Shown here in pieces: positions 8,760 through 17,531 of a DNA stretch of 64,000 bases (the first letter of the stretch is position 1; every line of letters begins with the position of its first letter). The position numbers and the translations under genes are program-made. This stretch comes from Roseibacillus sp. GTDB lineage: Bacteria > Verrucomicrobiota > Verrucomicrobiia > Verrucomicrobiales > Akkermansiaceae. Location: assembly GCA_002686085.1 (NCBI GenBank), contig NZAC01000011.1, positions 1 to 64,000 on the forward strand. Direction: 5' to 3'. Below the pieces are notes generated by a model. That model was not told the origin of the DNA. It ran no database searches and saw only the letters and a list, made by a program, of their open reading frames with translations.

Positions 8760-11123
8760 TTATTTCCTCAGAAGCTCTAGTCTCTTCTCAAGCTGCTGCA
8801 GTTTACCCTTCACATTCCGGAGTTCTTCCAGAACTTCGTCCAGTTCCTTGTCTCGTTTGTCACCCTGATCGGACGGGGCAGGATCGGAGGGCCCTTCCGC
8901 CACTGGTGGCTCGGCAGACTTCTTGGCATTCATCTCGTCCACGGATGAAAGCAACTTGCGGATGTCCGAGGCGGGAATGGCCAGAGTTTTCACGCGCCCA
9001 GCCCGGGAAACATTAATTCCAATACAGCGCCCCTGAAGATCCAGCAGGGGACCTCCACAGACCGCAGGAGAAATTGGCATGTCATGCTGTAAAGCAAGCG
9101 GAAAGCCCGATAACCTTTCTGACAAGGGACCACTCATCTCGTTCATTCTTCTAAACCTGTCAGAGCTCTGCTCCTGAGGGCGGGCGGCAAGCTTGACCTT
9201 GACCTTATCCACCTTCTCACCTCGTTGGTAGGTGAATTCTACTTTGTCCCCCGCGCGATATGTTCGGATCTTACTTCCAAAGGCAAATGGGTCTTGGAGG
9301 GCTATCCCGTCGACATGCGTAATAACATCATTTGCCAGCAAGCCCGCTTCTTCTGCAGGGCTCCCATTGACAATGCGGACAATTTCGACTCCGTTTTCAC
9401 CCTCTCCAGCCTGAATTCCAAGGAACCCAATTTCGCCCAGGGCCCGTGGCAGCACACTCACCAAGCCAATCCCAAGGGGGGACCCATCCGAATCCGGTGA
9501 GGTCAGTAATGTTCCTACCGGGGATTTTTTCTTCCCCACCCACTTCACTGGCTCCAATCCTTCCGAAGACCCTTGATACAGAGCGAGGTCACGCTTCGGA
9601 AACCGCTTGATGAGCTTGAGAGATATTTGTCCCTCTTCGCCCTTGCGTGACACCTCCCCTTCGAGTGTCTCGACGTTCTTGGTTAGAATATGCCCCTCGT
9701 CAGAAACGACAGTTCCAAGGGCGGCTGGTTTTCCATTCACTCCTATGGCCACGACTGAGCGTGCTGCTTTACTGGTCACCGGCTGAAGCGACTTCATCGC
9801 AGACGCGAAGAAATCATCTGGCCCGCTCTGGATCTCCATCTCGAGCATATCGCGGAGAGCTTCCGGACCGATTGAATCCGCCATCTCCCGCAGAGCCTTC
9901 TCGAGTTCGGCCATCCCCCCCAGGTTTTTCAGATCTTCCTCATCCAAATCCAGATTGCCCCTGCGAAGTGATTCCCTGAGCAGCTTTTCAAGATCCAGCC
10001 CAGCCCCCTGCTCCTTGTCTTCTTCCTTTTCGCCCTCTTCACTAGGCTGGGCCGAGTCCTCGGCCGCGTCTTTCTCCTCATCGGACTCTTCCTCACTAGG
10101 GGGAGAACCAAGAAGGTCGCCCAGACGAGCCAGCTTTACCTTGACCTCATTTTTCTCACCCCCCCTCCGGTAGGAGATTGTTAAAGTATCGCCAGAATCA
10201 TACTCGCCGACAACTTCAATCAACTGCTCCGGACTGTCGACAGCTTTTCCGTTAATTTCCGCAACGATATCTCCAGCCTGTAATCCGGCTTTTTCAGCTG
10301 GTGAATTTTCCATTACCCCCTCCAGAGACACTCCCCCATCTTCGGCCGAACCGGCCAAATTGATTCCAAGGACCGGGCGCTCAGGATCGACCTGTCGCTC
10401 ACCTCCTGCAAAACGCGCGCCGGTTCGCTTCCCTGCAATCATCTCATCCCAGCTCCCAAGGAATACTCCGATGGGAACATGCCTGTTTTCGCTGAGAGTA
10501 GATCCAATGTTGGAATGAATTCCTATTACCTCTCCCTTCAAGTCAAAGAGAGGTCCACCAGAGTCCCCTCCGACGACCGCGCAGTCCGTAGTAACAAACT
10601 GCCCATTACCTAATACCCGGCCAAGTCGCACTGGCGGAGACCGCATCGAATCAAAGCCTCCGGGGTGACCAAATGCTACACACCACTCATTCCGCAAAAG
10701 ACCCTTGCTTTCTCCTACCTTCACGAAAGGGTAACTTCCCTCTTCGGTAATCCGAACCATGGCAGCATCTCTGTCGTAATCTCCACCGAGCTTTTCAGCC
10801 TTCACCCGCTTTCCGTCAGGAAAAATGACGATCACATCGTCCGAGAGGGACGCCACCACATGAGCTGCGGTCAGGACTAATCCCTCTTCACTGACGATCA
10901 CCCCACTTCCTGCTCCACCGCCCCCGGTTGAAACGAGTGAAACCGTAGCCGCTGCACTCCTATCCGAGAGAGCGACTAGCCTCTTGCTCAGCTTCCGAAG
11001 ATCGGCCAATCCGTCCACTAAAGGAGCGACCTCCATTTTTTGGGCGGCAGCGGGAACGGAGTGCCCGATCGTGAGAAAAGCCGCCAGTGAGAGGGCGACT
11101 AGGGATTTAAGATTGATCTTCAT
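8760..11123 (-). CDS. HtrA-like serine protease with a second, degenerate protease domain and PDZ domains
   Basis: Exported protein of 787 residues with a signal peptide (residues 1 to about 28, ending AAA-Q). The first trypsin-like domain is complete: His88 in TAAHVV, Asp119 in DYDRDAA and Ser188 in GGDSGGPL. A PDZ domain follows at about 250-335, then an acidic Glu/Asp-rich linker (about 340-372). The second protease-like domain (about 445-725) aligns with the first, but the His position reads TKNVE, Asp is kept in PKRDLAL, and the nucleophile motif reads AVCGGPLLDL with Cys in place of Ser. A second PDZ domain (about 560-645) sits between the Asp and nucleophile strands, so it is nested inside this domain. 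The C-terminus is a charged coiled coil. The expected role is envelope protein quality control, with the second half probably a scaffold or sensor. That division of labour is inference. Confidence 0.88.
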   Translation of the reverse strand: MKINLKSLVALSLAAFLTIGHSVPAAAQKMEVAPLVDGLADLRKLSKRLVALSDRSAAATVSLVSTGGGGAGSGVIVSEEGLVLTAAHVVASLSDDVIVIFPDGKRVKAEKLGGDYDRDAAMVRITEEGSYPFVKVGESKGLLRNEWCVAFGHPGGFDSMRSPPVRLGRVLGNGQFVTTDCAVVGGDSGGPLFDLKGEVIGIHSNIGSTLSENRHVPIGVFLGSWDEMIAGKRTGARFAGGERQVDPERPVLGINLAGSAEDGGVSLEGVMENSPAEKAGLQAGDIVAEINGKAVDSPEQLIEVVGEYDSGDTLTISYRRGGEKNEVKVKLARLGDLLGSPPSEEESDEEKDAAEDSAQPSEEGEKEEDKEQGAGLDLEKLLRESLRRGNLDLDEEDLKNLGGMAELEKALREMADSIGPEALRDMLEMEIQSGPDDFFASAMKSLQPVTSKAARSVVAIGVNGKPAALGTVVSDEGHILTKNVETLEGEVSRKGEEGQISLKLIKRFPKRDLALYQGSSEGLEPVKWVGKKKSPVGTLLTSPDSDGSPLGIGLVSVLPRALGEIGFLGIQAGEGENGVEIVRIVNGSPAEEAGLLANDVITHVDGIALQDPFAFGSKIRTYRAGDKVEFTYQRGEKVDKVKVKLAARPQEQSSDRFRRMNEMSGPLSERLSGFPLALQHDMPISPAVCGGPLLDLQGRCIGINVSRAGRVKTLAIPASDIRKLLSSVDEMNAKKSAEPPVAEGPSDPAPSDQGDKRDKELDEVLEELRNVKGKLQQLEKRLELLRK

Positions 11124-11409
11124 TCTGGAGGTAAGGTGCTGTTTGTGCGCGATGCGGGATGATAGCCTGCATAACCCAAGCGTTATGAACGCCCGTTTCT
11201 GTTGACAATAGATTTCCGATTCCCTTCGGCGTCAACTGATGGTTCGGGCAGATTTGTCCAAAACTAGTTGAAATTGAGGCTTTTAATACAAAAAGTCACC
11301 CTGGACTTCTTCCTCCCGCCGGAATCAGGTTGCAATGTGACCCTTTGGCTACCTTGCTCAAATGGTCAAAAGCCTTGCCCCTTGCTGACAATCACGCAAC
11401 CTCCGCGCC

Positions 11410-13392
11410 GTGCTGACCATTCAGCAACTCCGCGTAGAGGTCGGAGCCCGTGTCCTGTTTGACGGGCTCTCTTTCGTTTTGGGTAAGCAAGACAGGATTT
11501 CCTTTGCTGGACCCAACGGTGCCGGAAAATCTACTTTGATGAAATGTCTCGCCGGGGTGATCGAGCCCAATGCCGGTCAAATTACCCGCCCGAAAGGCCA
11601 CCGAACCGGTTATCTACCGCAGGATGGAATCCACCTGTCCGGTCATTCTCTCTGGGAGGAGGCAGAATCGGCATTCGTGGAGGCCAGGCAGCTACAGCGT
11701 GAGATCGAACAGAACTCCGCACAACTCGACGATCTTGATCCGGGCACTTCTTCCTACTCGGATCTCCTTCAGAAAATCGGAGAGTTGGAACTAAGTCTCG
11801 AGCACTTTGATCCAAGCAGGATCAAACCGCGAATCGAATCTGTCCTTGGTGGACTTGGTTTTCAGCGCGATGACTTCCAACGTGACTGCGGGGAATTTTC
11901 CGGTGGCTGGCAGATGCGAATCGCAATGGCCAAACTCTTTCTGCAGGAGCCCGATGCCCTCCTCCTCGACGAGCCCACCAATCATTTGGACGTGGATGCG
12001 CAGCGCTGGATGGAGTCCTTCTTGCGAGACTACAAGGGGACGATTGCAATCATTTCACATGATCGCTCTCTTCTTGATGAACTGACGACCCGAACCATAG
12101 CGTTTGAGCGCGGACAGGCCGCTGAGTATGCGGGAAATTATTCCTTCTTCGTAAAAGAATCCGCCCTGCGCCGCGAAATTCTCGAAAAACAATACCGGGC
12201 GCAACAGCGTGAGATCGATAAAACTGAACGTTGGATCAACCGCTTCCGCGCCAAGAATACAAAAGCCTCTCAGGTTCAGAGCCGAATCAAGCAACTCGAG
12301 AAGATGGAGCGAATCGTCCTCGAGGACCAAGAAGAGGCCATGAACTTTACCTTCCCTCCTCCTCCCCCAAGTGCTCACTGCGTAGCTAAAATCGAGGGAG
12401 GCGCTCAGCGCTATGGTAGCCTTACTGTCTTTGAGGACTTTGACTTCGAGATAACGAGAAGTCAGAAAATTGCGGTTGTTGGCCCAAACGGGGCTGGGAA
12501 ATCAACATTTTGCCGGATGATTACCGGCAAGGAATCCCCCGCCGATGGCTCCCTCGAACTGGGATCGAAAGTCCTTCCCTCCTTTTTCTCGCAGACACAT
12601 GCCGATGAGCTGGATCCCGAACAAACGGTCCTTCAGACCGTTGAGGCAGCCGCAAGCCGGGAAAACATGTCCCACGTACGTAACCTCCTTGGATGCTTCC
12701 TCTTCCGGGGGGACGATGTTTTCAAACAGGTTGGGGTCCTCTCAGGCGGCGAGCGCTCACGCGTAGCACTCGTTCAGATGCTCGTCCGGCCTGCCAACTT
12801 CCTCATTCTTGACGAACCCACCAACCATCTCGATATGCAGTCACAGGAGGTCCTGCAGGACGCTCTGACTCAATATCCCGGCACCATCATCATTGTCTCT
12901 CACAACCGTTCATTTCTGGATCCTGTTGTGGAGCGCACCCTTGAATTCAGGCAGGGAAAACAGCCAAGGCTCTACCATGGGAACCTGAGCTATTATCTGG
13001 ACAAGGTAGCAGAAGATGAGCGCCGCGGGGGTAATTCCAGCCCAGCACCCGCTGGGGATGGAACCGCTTCAACGAAGGAAGGGGCGCTGACAAGAAAAGA
13101 AGAACGACGCCGCGAGGCAAAAGTTCGCCAGCAAAGAAACCTCGTTCTCAAGCCACTCGAGGAGCAACTTGAAAAACTGGAGACCATGATAACGGAATTC
13201 GAGTCTGCTAAGGAAACTCTCACCGAACACATGTCCAAGCCTGAGGTAGCAAGCGACCCCGAGGAGCTACGAAAAACCAGTGAAGCCTTCCAAGCTGTTG
13301 GCGGTCAGCTTGAAAAGGCCTACAGTGAATGGTCTCAACTTTCCGACGAAGTCGAGATCATGCGGAAGAAGCTCGAAGCCACCAATCTCTGA
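11410..13392 (+). CDS. ABC-F family ATP-binding protein
   Basis: Soluble twin-ABC protein of 660 residues without membrane segments. Domain 1 has Walker A GPNGAGKST at 34-42, signature FSGGWQMRIAMAKLF and LLLDEPTNHLD; domain 2 has GPNGAGKSTF, signature LSGGERSRVALVQML and LILDEPTNHLDM. The charged linker between them and the C-terminal coiled coil are typical of ABC-F proteins, which act on ribosomes. The closest well-known types are YheS-like/Uup-like, but the subfamily is not certain. Translation most likely starts with a GTG at 11410, because the beta strand LTIQQLRVEVG follows at once. Its gene diverges from the HtrA-like gene across 286 bp. A second ABC-F gene lies at 59662. Confidence 0.93.
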   Translation: MLTIQQLRVEVGARVLFDGLSFVLGKQDRISFAGPNGAGKSTLMKCLAGVIEPNAGQITRPKGHRTGYLPQDGIHLSGHSLWEEAESAFVEARQLQREIEQNSAQLDDLDPGTSSYSDLLQKIGELELSLEHFDPSRIKPRIESVLGGLGFQRDDFQRDCGEFSGGWQMRIAMAKLFLQEPDALLLDEPTNHLDVDAQRWMESFLRDYKGTIAIISHDRSLLDELTTRTIAFERGQAAEYAGNYSFFVKESALRREILEKQYRAQQREIDKTERWINRFRAKNTKASQVQSRIKQLEKMERIVLEDQEEAMNFTFPPPPPSAHCVAKIEGGAQRYGSLTVFEDFDFEITRSQKIAVVGPNGAGKSTFCRMITGKESPADGSLELGSKVLPSFFSQTHADELDPEQTVLQTVEAAASRENMSHVRNLLGCFLFRGDDVFKQVGVLSGGERSRVALVQMLVRPANFLILDEPTNHLDMQSQEVLQDALTQYPGTIIIVSHNRSFLDPVVERTLEFRQGKQPRLYHGNLSYYLDKVAEDERRGGNSSPAPAGDGTASTKEGALTRKEERRREAKVRQQRNLVLKPLEEQLEKLETMITEFESAKETLTEHMSKPEVASDPEELRKTSEAFQAVGGQLEKAYSEWSQLSDEVEIMRKKLEATNL

Positions 13393-13397
13393 ACTTA

Positions 13398-14219
13398 TCA
13401 CTGCAGCGAAAACCGGAAGGGGACGTGCACCCGCGAACTTACCGGCTTTCCGTTCTTCATCGCTGGAGAAAAAGACCAGCGCTTTACGGCTGCGATCGCT
13501 GTGGAATCAAGCAAAGGGCTTCCGGAAGAGTTAAGTATACGAACGGACCCAACACGTCCCCGACTACCGATCTGGACGTCCAGCATCACCCGCCCCTCTA
13601 CCTTGTCTCGCCGGGCAGTCCGCGGGTAATCTGGCTGGTAGCGCCGAAGAACCCGAGCAGGCTGGGACGATCCCCGTACTGGAATCGCGTCAGGGACAGA
13701 GCGGGCCTGGCTTCGAGCTTTCGGCTTTGATTCGGATTGCGGAGGGTCGGCGACTTTCTTTCTGAGAGGACTCGAACCTTCAGGATCAAGCTCCACCAGA
13801 ATGCCCGAATCATAAGGCTCGACCCGATCCAGAGGTGGCTCAGGCCCACGAGGAATCTCCGTCTGTACAGCTGGCACAGGAATCGGCATTACAAGCCGGG
13901 GAGCGACAGGGGGCGTCCTGGTCAAAGAGGGGCTCTCAGGCACCACCTCTTCAACGACCTCCAGCTTGTCCACCAAGCGGGTGATGCCGATGACCGGAGC
14001 ATCGAATTCTGGCTCCACCAGAATACCGGGAAGGATCCAAGAGTGTAACCCCACGGTAGCAAGACTGAGAGCCGCGGAAGCAATGAGCGACGAGAGCCAG
14101 AAGGGGAAAGGCCGAGCCTCACAAGATTTGATCGGCTTGCTCTCTACGAGGTTCAGGTCCACTGGCTTACTCTTGTCCCGGCCAAACCAGCCATCAGGAT
14201 GTGGAGACGGGCAACTCAC
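13398..14219 (-). CDS. TonB family protein (energy transducer)
   Basis: Protein of 273 residues with a cytoplasmic N-terminal stretch, one transmembrane helix (about residues 43-62), a long Pro/Glu/Val-rich spacer and a C-terminal TonB domain. The C-terminal part carries YPRTARRDKVEGRVMLDV and AIAAVKRWSFSPAMKNGKPV, the typical TonB fold. It would couple inner-membrane energy to outer-membrane transport or another envelope process. No ExbB/ExbD or TonB-dependent receptor gene is seen nearby. The N-terminal region before the helix is longer (about 40 residues) than in E. coli TonB. Its 3' end converges on the ABC-F gene with only 5 nt between stops. Confidence 0.85.
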   Translation of the reverse strand: MSCPSPHPDGWFGRDKSKPVDLNLVESKPIKSCEARPFPFWLSSLIASAALSLATVGLHSWILPGILVEPEFDAPVIGITRLVDKLEVVEEVVPESPSLTRTPPVAPRLVMPIPVPAVQTEIPRGPEPPLDRVEPYDSGILVELDPEGSSPLRKKVADPPQSESKPKARSQARSVPDAIPVRGSSQPARVLRRYQPDYPRTARRDKVEGRVMLDVQIGSRGRVGSVRILNSSGSPLLDSTAIAAVKRWSFSPAMKNGKPVSSRVHVPFRFSLQ

Positions 14220-14305
14220 AGTTTCGGCTGGAATGGTGGCTTAGCCTGATGACCACCGTCAACAAGGAAGCGCTAAGAACACCCTGATGAGCAATTTCTA
14301 TCCTT

Positions 14306-16210
14306 TTATGTGGGCAACTCTGGCTCATCTGGGACTTGAAGCTCTGGCTCGGATGGACGCGGGGAACCAGGGGGCAGATCCGCTGTATCAACATCCTCTA
14401 CCTGCTTTGCTGTGCTCGACTCCTGCTCACTCTGTTCACAGGGCTCAGCCAGATCTCCAGACTGCTTAACTTCAACCTCTGAGGTATCTTTCGGGGGCTC
14501 CGTGGGCTCCGTTTCCCCGGAGGGGGCTGGGCGTTTGCTTTTACTTCGCTTGCCGGATTTTTCTTCCGTGACAGAACCTTCGAGCTCAGCGCCGCCTCCC
14601 TTGGTTTCCTTTTTGGCACGGTGGATAGTGCTGTCCGCCATCAGCAGGAGATAGCCCTGATTGAGTAGCCAATGCAGGTCATGATACCAGTCCGCCTTGC
14701 CGTTATCATCGATTCCCTCCGGAAGCACATCCTTCCAAAGAAGCTCCAACTTGCGGCCCGAATGCGTTGTGACCCAGTTGAGCAGCGTCAGAGGGCGGTC
14801 TGCAATGACGATCTCCTCTGGAACAGGATGGGGCCGTGAGGGCCCAGCCTTCAACTTCCGCTTCCACTTAAAGACTGCCACATGGCGCCCGGAAAGTTGC
14901 CGACAAAGGATAGGGGTCAATTTGCCGGGATACCGGCGCTCCTCTGCCACGGTATGCCTCAGAAGAGTCAGCAGTCCGGGGGACAACAAATTGCCTTTGA
15001 TATTCCCCCCAACCCAAGCCCGGCCGGTTTCTTGAAAAGCCTGCTCAAAATGGTGCTCAACAAAATGTCTCTCGACCTCTTTTGGATCCTCAAGACAAGG
15101 GGCCTTCTGCTCTGAAGGAAGTTCTGCCGCAGTTTCCGCAGTTTCCGCAGTTTCCGCAGTTTCCGCAACATCCTTCTCTGAAGGACCGAGTAACCCATCA
15201 GGGCTCGATTCTTCTTCCTTTAACGAAGTAGTCGATTCAGCGGGCTGAGCAACTTCGCTTTTACTTGTGTTCTCCTCTTCCTGCTCTTGTTCCGCAGAAG
15301 GGTTCGCATCCTCCCCGGCAATTCCCCCTGTGGGTCTGTAGGCGATTCTTTTTGCCATTTTCTCCATCCAGGCAGCCACAACCTCTTCCCCATGCTCCAT
15401 TTTTATTTTTCTCTTTAAGGCATCAAGAGGCATGTTGCCAAAACGCTCGCGATGAAGCTGGAGGATTGCGGTCTGGTATCCGTGATAGTTAGGAGGCCCA
15501 AGAAGCTCCCCGCTAATTCCACACCGACCGATAGCCTGAAAATTACCCTTAGGAGGCTCAGCATCGGAGATTACCTCCTGATAGAAATCTCCTCGCCATT
15601 CTGCCTGCCAGAAATGTCGGATCGCCTCATCCCGTGTTAACCACAGTGATCCATCTTTTTTGCACCGGATGAGCCCACAGTCCTCCTTGCCACTCTGAAA
15701 TGTCACATTGAAGCGCTCCCGGGAACCCAGAACGAGCTTCGAAAGATCAAACACCGAATACGTTCGACCCCCGGCCATGATTTCCTTGGCCAATCCATCC
15801 AGACCCTCTTCGACGGGCATAACTCCTGCAGTAAAACCCTCCGGAGGTGCAATCTCCTCCTGAGCACGGTGGCCCCGCCGGTCATCATCACGGCGGCCTC
15901 TTCTGTCTCGCTGAAATTTCTGCCTGCCCTCTCCGCGGCCATCCCGACGACCTGACTCTTCCCTCCTGTCACCGCGTCGACCACTCCTCTGTCCACGATC
16001 CTGCGAGCGCTTGCCTCTACCATCACCTCTACCGTCACCTCTTCTATCCGTTCGTCGCCCCCCCGACTTCCCCTTGTGGCGTTTACCCTCGGACTCTCCA
16101 CCGGCTTTACGCTCGGGCTCTCCTCTCGCCCATGCGGGCCCGAGATCAAGAGAGTCAAGGCTAAGGAGAGGCTCCTTGGACGACTCCGCTGGTTTCGCTT
16201 CTTCGCTCAT
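14306..16210 (-). CDS. uncharacterised protein with Arg/Gly/Asp-rich N-terminus
   Basis: Function not recognised. The protein has 634 residues from the ATG at 16210 (the frame continues to 16279, giving 657). After an acidic start comes a strongly Arg/Gly/Asp-rich segment (about residues 35-125) resembling the RGG-type tails of RNA-binding proteins. A folded region follows with FNVTFQSGKEDCGLIRCKKDGSLWLTRDEA and GISGELLGPPNYHGYQ. An acidic linker contains ETA repeats. A second folded region (about 380-540) includes FRHTVAEERRYPGK-like text and LTLLNWVTTHSGRKLELLW. A low-complexity Pro/Glu/Ser tail ends the protein. There is no signal peptide, so it is probably cytoplasmic. An RNA- or ribosome-related role is a guess from the RG-rich segment only. 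Confidence 0.8.
   Translation of the reverse strand: MSEEAKPAESSKEPLLSLDSLDLGPAWARGEPERKAGGESEGKRHKGKSGGRRTDRRGDGRGDGRGKRSQDRGQRSGRRGDRREESGRRDGRGEGRQKFQRDRRGRRDDDRRGHRAQEEIAPPEGFTAGVMPVEEGLDGLAKEIMAGGRTYSVFDLSKLVLGSRERFNVTFQSGKEDCGLIRCKKDGSLWLTRDEAIRHFWQAEWRGDFYQEVISDAEPPKGNFQAIGRCGISGELLGPPNYHGYQTAILQLHRERFGNMPLDALKRKIKMEHGEEVVAAWMEKMAKRIAYRPTGGIAGEDANPSAEQEQEEENTSKSEVAQPAESTTSLKEEESSPDGLLGPSEKDVAETAETAETAETAAELPSEQKAPCLEDPKEVERHFVEHHFEQAFQETGRAWVGGNIKGNLLSPGLLTLLRHTVAEERRYPGKLTPILCRQLSGRHVAVFKWKRKLKAGPSRPHPVPEEIVIADRPLTLLNWVTTHSGRKLELLWKDVLPEGIDDNGKADWYHDLHWLLNQGYLLLMADSTIHRAKKETKGGGAELEGSVTEEKSGKRSKSKRPAPSGETEPTEPPKDTSEVEVKQSGDLAEPCEQSEQESSTAKQVEDVDTADLPPGSPRPSEPELQVPDEPELPT
15127..15168 (-). 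repeat. 9-bp tandem repeat inside a gene (Glu-Thr-Ala units)
   Basis: The 9-bp unit tttccgcag occurs four to five times in tandem. On the minus strand it encodes Glu-Thr-Ala repeats in the acidic linker of the 14306-16210 protein. The near-perfect DNA identity suggests slippage. Confidence 0.85.
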
Positions 16211-16286
16211 CAGTCGGTGAAGCACTAAGCAAAGACGGACGCCTCCAAACGCGCAAGAAGCAAAACCGGCTACGAGCACATCATCC

Positions 16287-17306
16287 TCAGCCCATCGGAT
16301 AGGGTATCTCGCGACTCACCTCATCGATGCGGTCAAGTATCTCCCGCTCGAGAATCAGTCCAGCAGCATCAAAAATTACATCGAGCTGATTTTCATTCGT
16401 AGCTCCAGCAATCGTGGACGCGACAAAATCATGCTGTTTGCTCCATGCAATGGCCATCGTGACCGGATGGAGACCTGCCTCCTCTGCAATTGCAATGAAA
16501 CGGGCCGTAGAAGCCAGACAGCGTTCGTTGACAAAACGCTCTGCCATCGCACGCTGCCTCGGCGCGGTGGACGTCATATATTGGGTGAAACGCGCTCCTT
16601 CTGGTAGCTGTTCTCCATTATATTTTCCACTCAGCACGCCGCCGGCAAGGGGGCTGTAAGGAAGAAGACTGACTTTCTCCCTCCGACTCACCTCTGAAAG
16701 CTCGTCCTCAAAACGCCGATTGTTCAGCGAAAAGTTATTCTGGATTGTGTCATAGCGTGCCAGCCCATGAACGTCACTCGTCCAGAGAGACTTCATCAGC
16801 CCGTAACTGTCTTCATTGCTAACTCCGATCGCCCGCAACTTCCCCTCCTGAACCAGCTCATCGAGAGCCCCCAAGGTATCCTCTGGTCGCATACCATGGT
16901 CGGGCCAATGTACCTGGTAGAGGTCGATGTAGTCCGTTCGAAGGCGCCGCAGGCTTCCTTCCACCGCCTTGCGGATATGATTGCGATCCAAGGCCGCCTT
17001 GTCACTTCGAACCGGAGGATTGAACCAGCCATGGGCCGCCCCTGCCACTTTTGTTGCAATAATGACCCCATCGCGTGGCTTGGTCGCCAACCACTCCCCA
17101 ACCCAGGACTCGCTTAGACCCACCAGCTCAGGAGTTGGGGGAACAGGATAGAGTTCCGCACAATCGTAGAAATCGATCCCCTCTTCAAGGGACCGGTCCA
17201 TAATCCGGAACGACATCTCCTTGCCGGCCTGTGTCCCGAAGGTCATGGTTCCCATGCAGATCTCGCTTACCACGATCCCACTTGTCCCCAGTCGCCGTTG
17301 CTGCAT
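16287..17306 (-). CDS. aldo/keto reductase (Tas-like)
   Basis: NADPH-dependent reductase of 339 residues with a TIM-barrel fold. The catalytic tetrad is visible: D48 and Y53 in FYDCAELY, K86 in IIATKV and H133 in YQVHWPDH. The YPVPPTPE segment, the spacing and the length resemble the Tas branch of E. coli, where the family acts on small carbonyl compounds. There is no signal peptide. It stands on the minus strand next to the Arg-rich protein gene and diverges from an exported phosphoesterase gene. The substrate is unknown. Confidence 0.92.
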   Translation of the reverse strand: MQQRRLGTSGIVVSEICMGTMTFGTQAGKEMSFRIMDRSLEEGIDFYDCAELYPVPPTPELVGLSESWVGEWLATKPRDGVIIATKVAGAAHGWFNPPVRSDKAALDRNHIRKAVEGSLRRLRTDYIDLYQVHWPDHGMRPEDTLGALDELVQEGKLRAIGVSNEDSYGLMKSLWTSDVHGLARYDTIQNNFSLNNRRFEDELSEVSRREKVSLLPYSPLAGGVLSGKYNGEQLPEGARFTQYMTSTAPRQRAMAERFVNERCLASTARFIAIAEEAGLHPVTMAIAWSKQHDFVASTIAGATNENQLDVIFDAAGLILEREILDRIDEVSREIPYPMG

Positions 17307-17531
17307 AGCATTATACTCTCAAGGATATGAAGAGGGGCAAGCCTCGACCCGCGAAGACACCCCGGACAGCACCCGGCATCATCTCCGGAGATCCCCGGGT
17401 TCAGCAGAAATTCTTCGACAGATAATGAAGTTTTCCCTGTGGCCCATGACCAGACCTGATTCACTCTCGGGGCAGACCTCCGAACAGGTCTGACCTCGCT
17501 CCTGCTGTCTCGTCCCACCTGACGATCAAAT

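Noticed and set aside
11202-11207. Perfect -35 box TTGACA upstream of the ABC-F gene
   Set aside because: No acceptable -10 box follows at the usual spacing, so it was not listed as a promoter.
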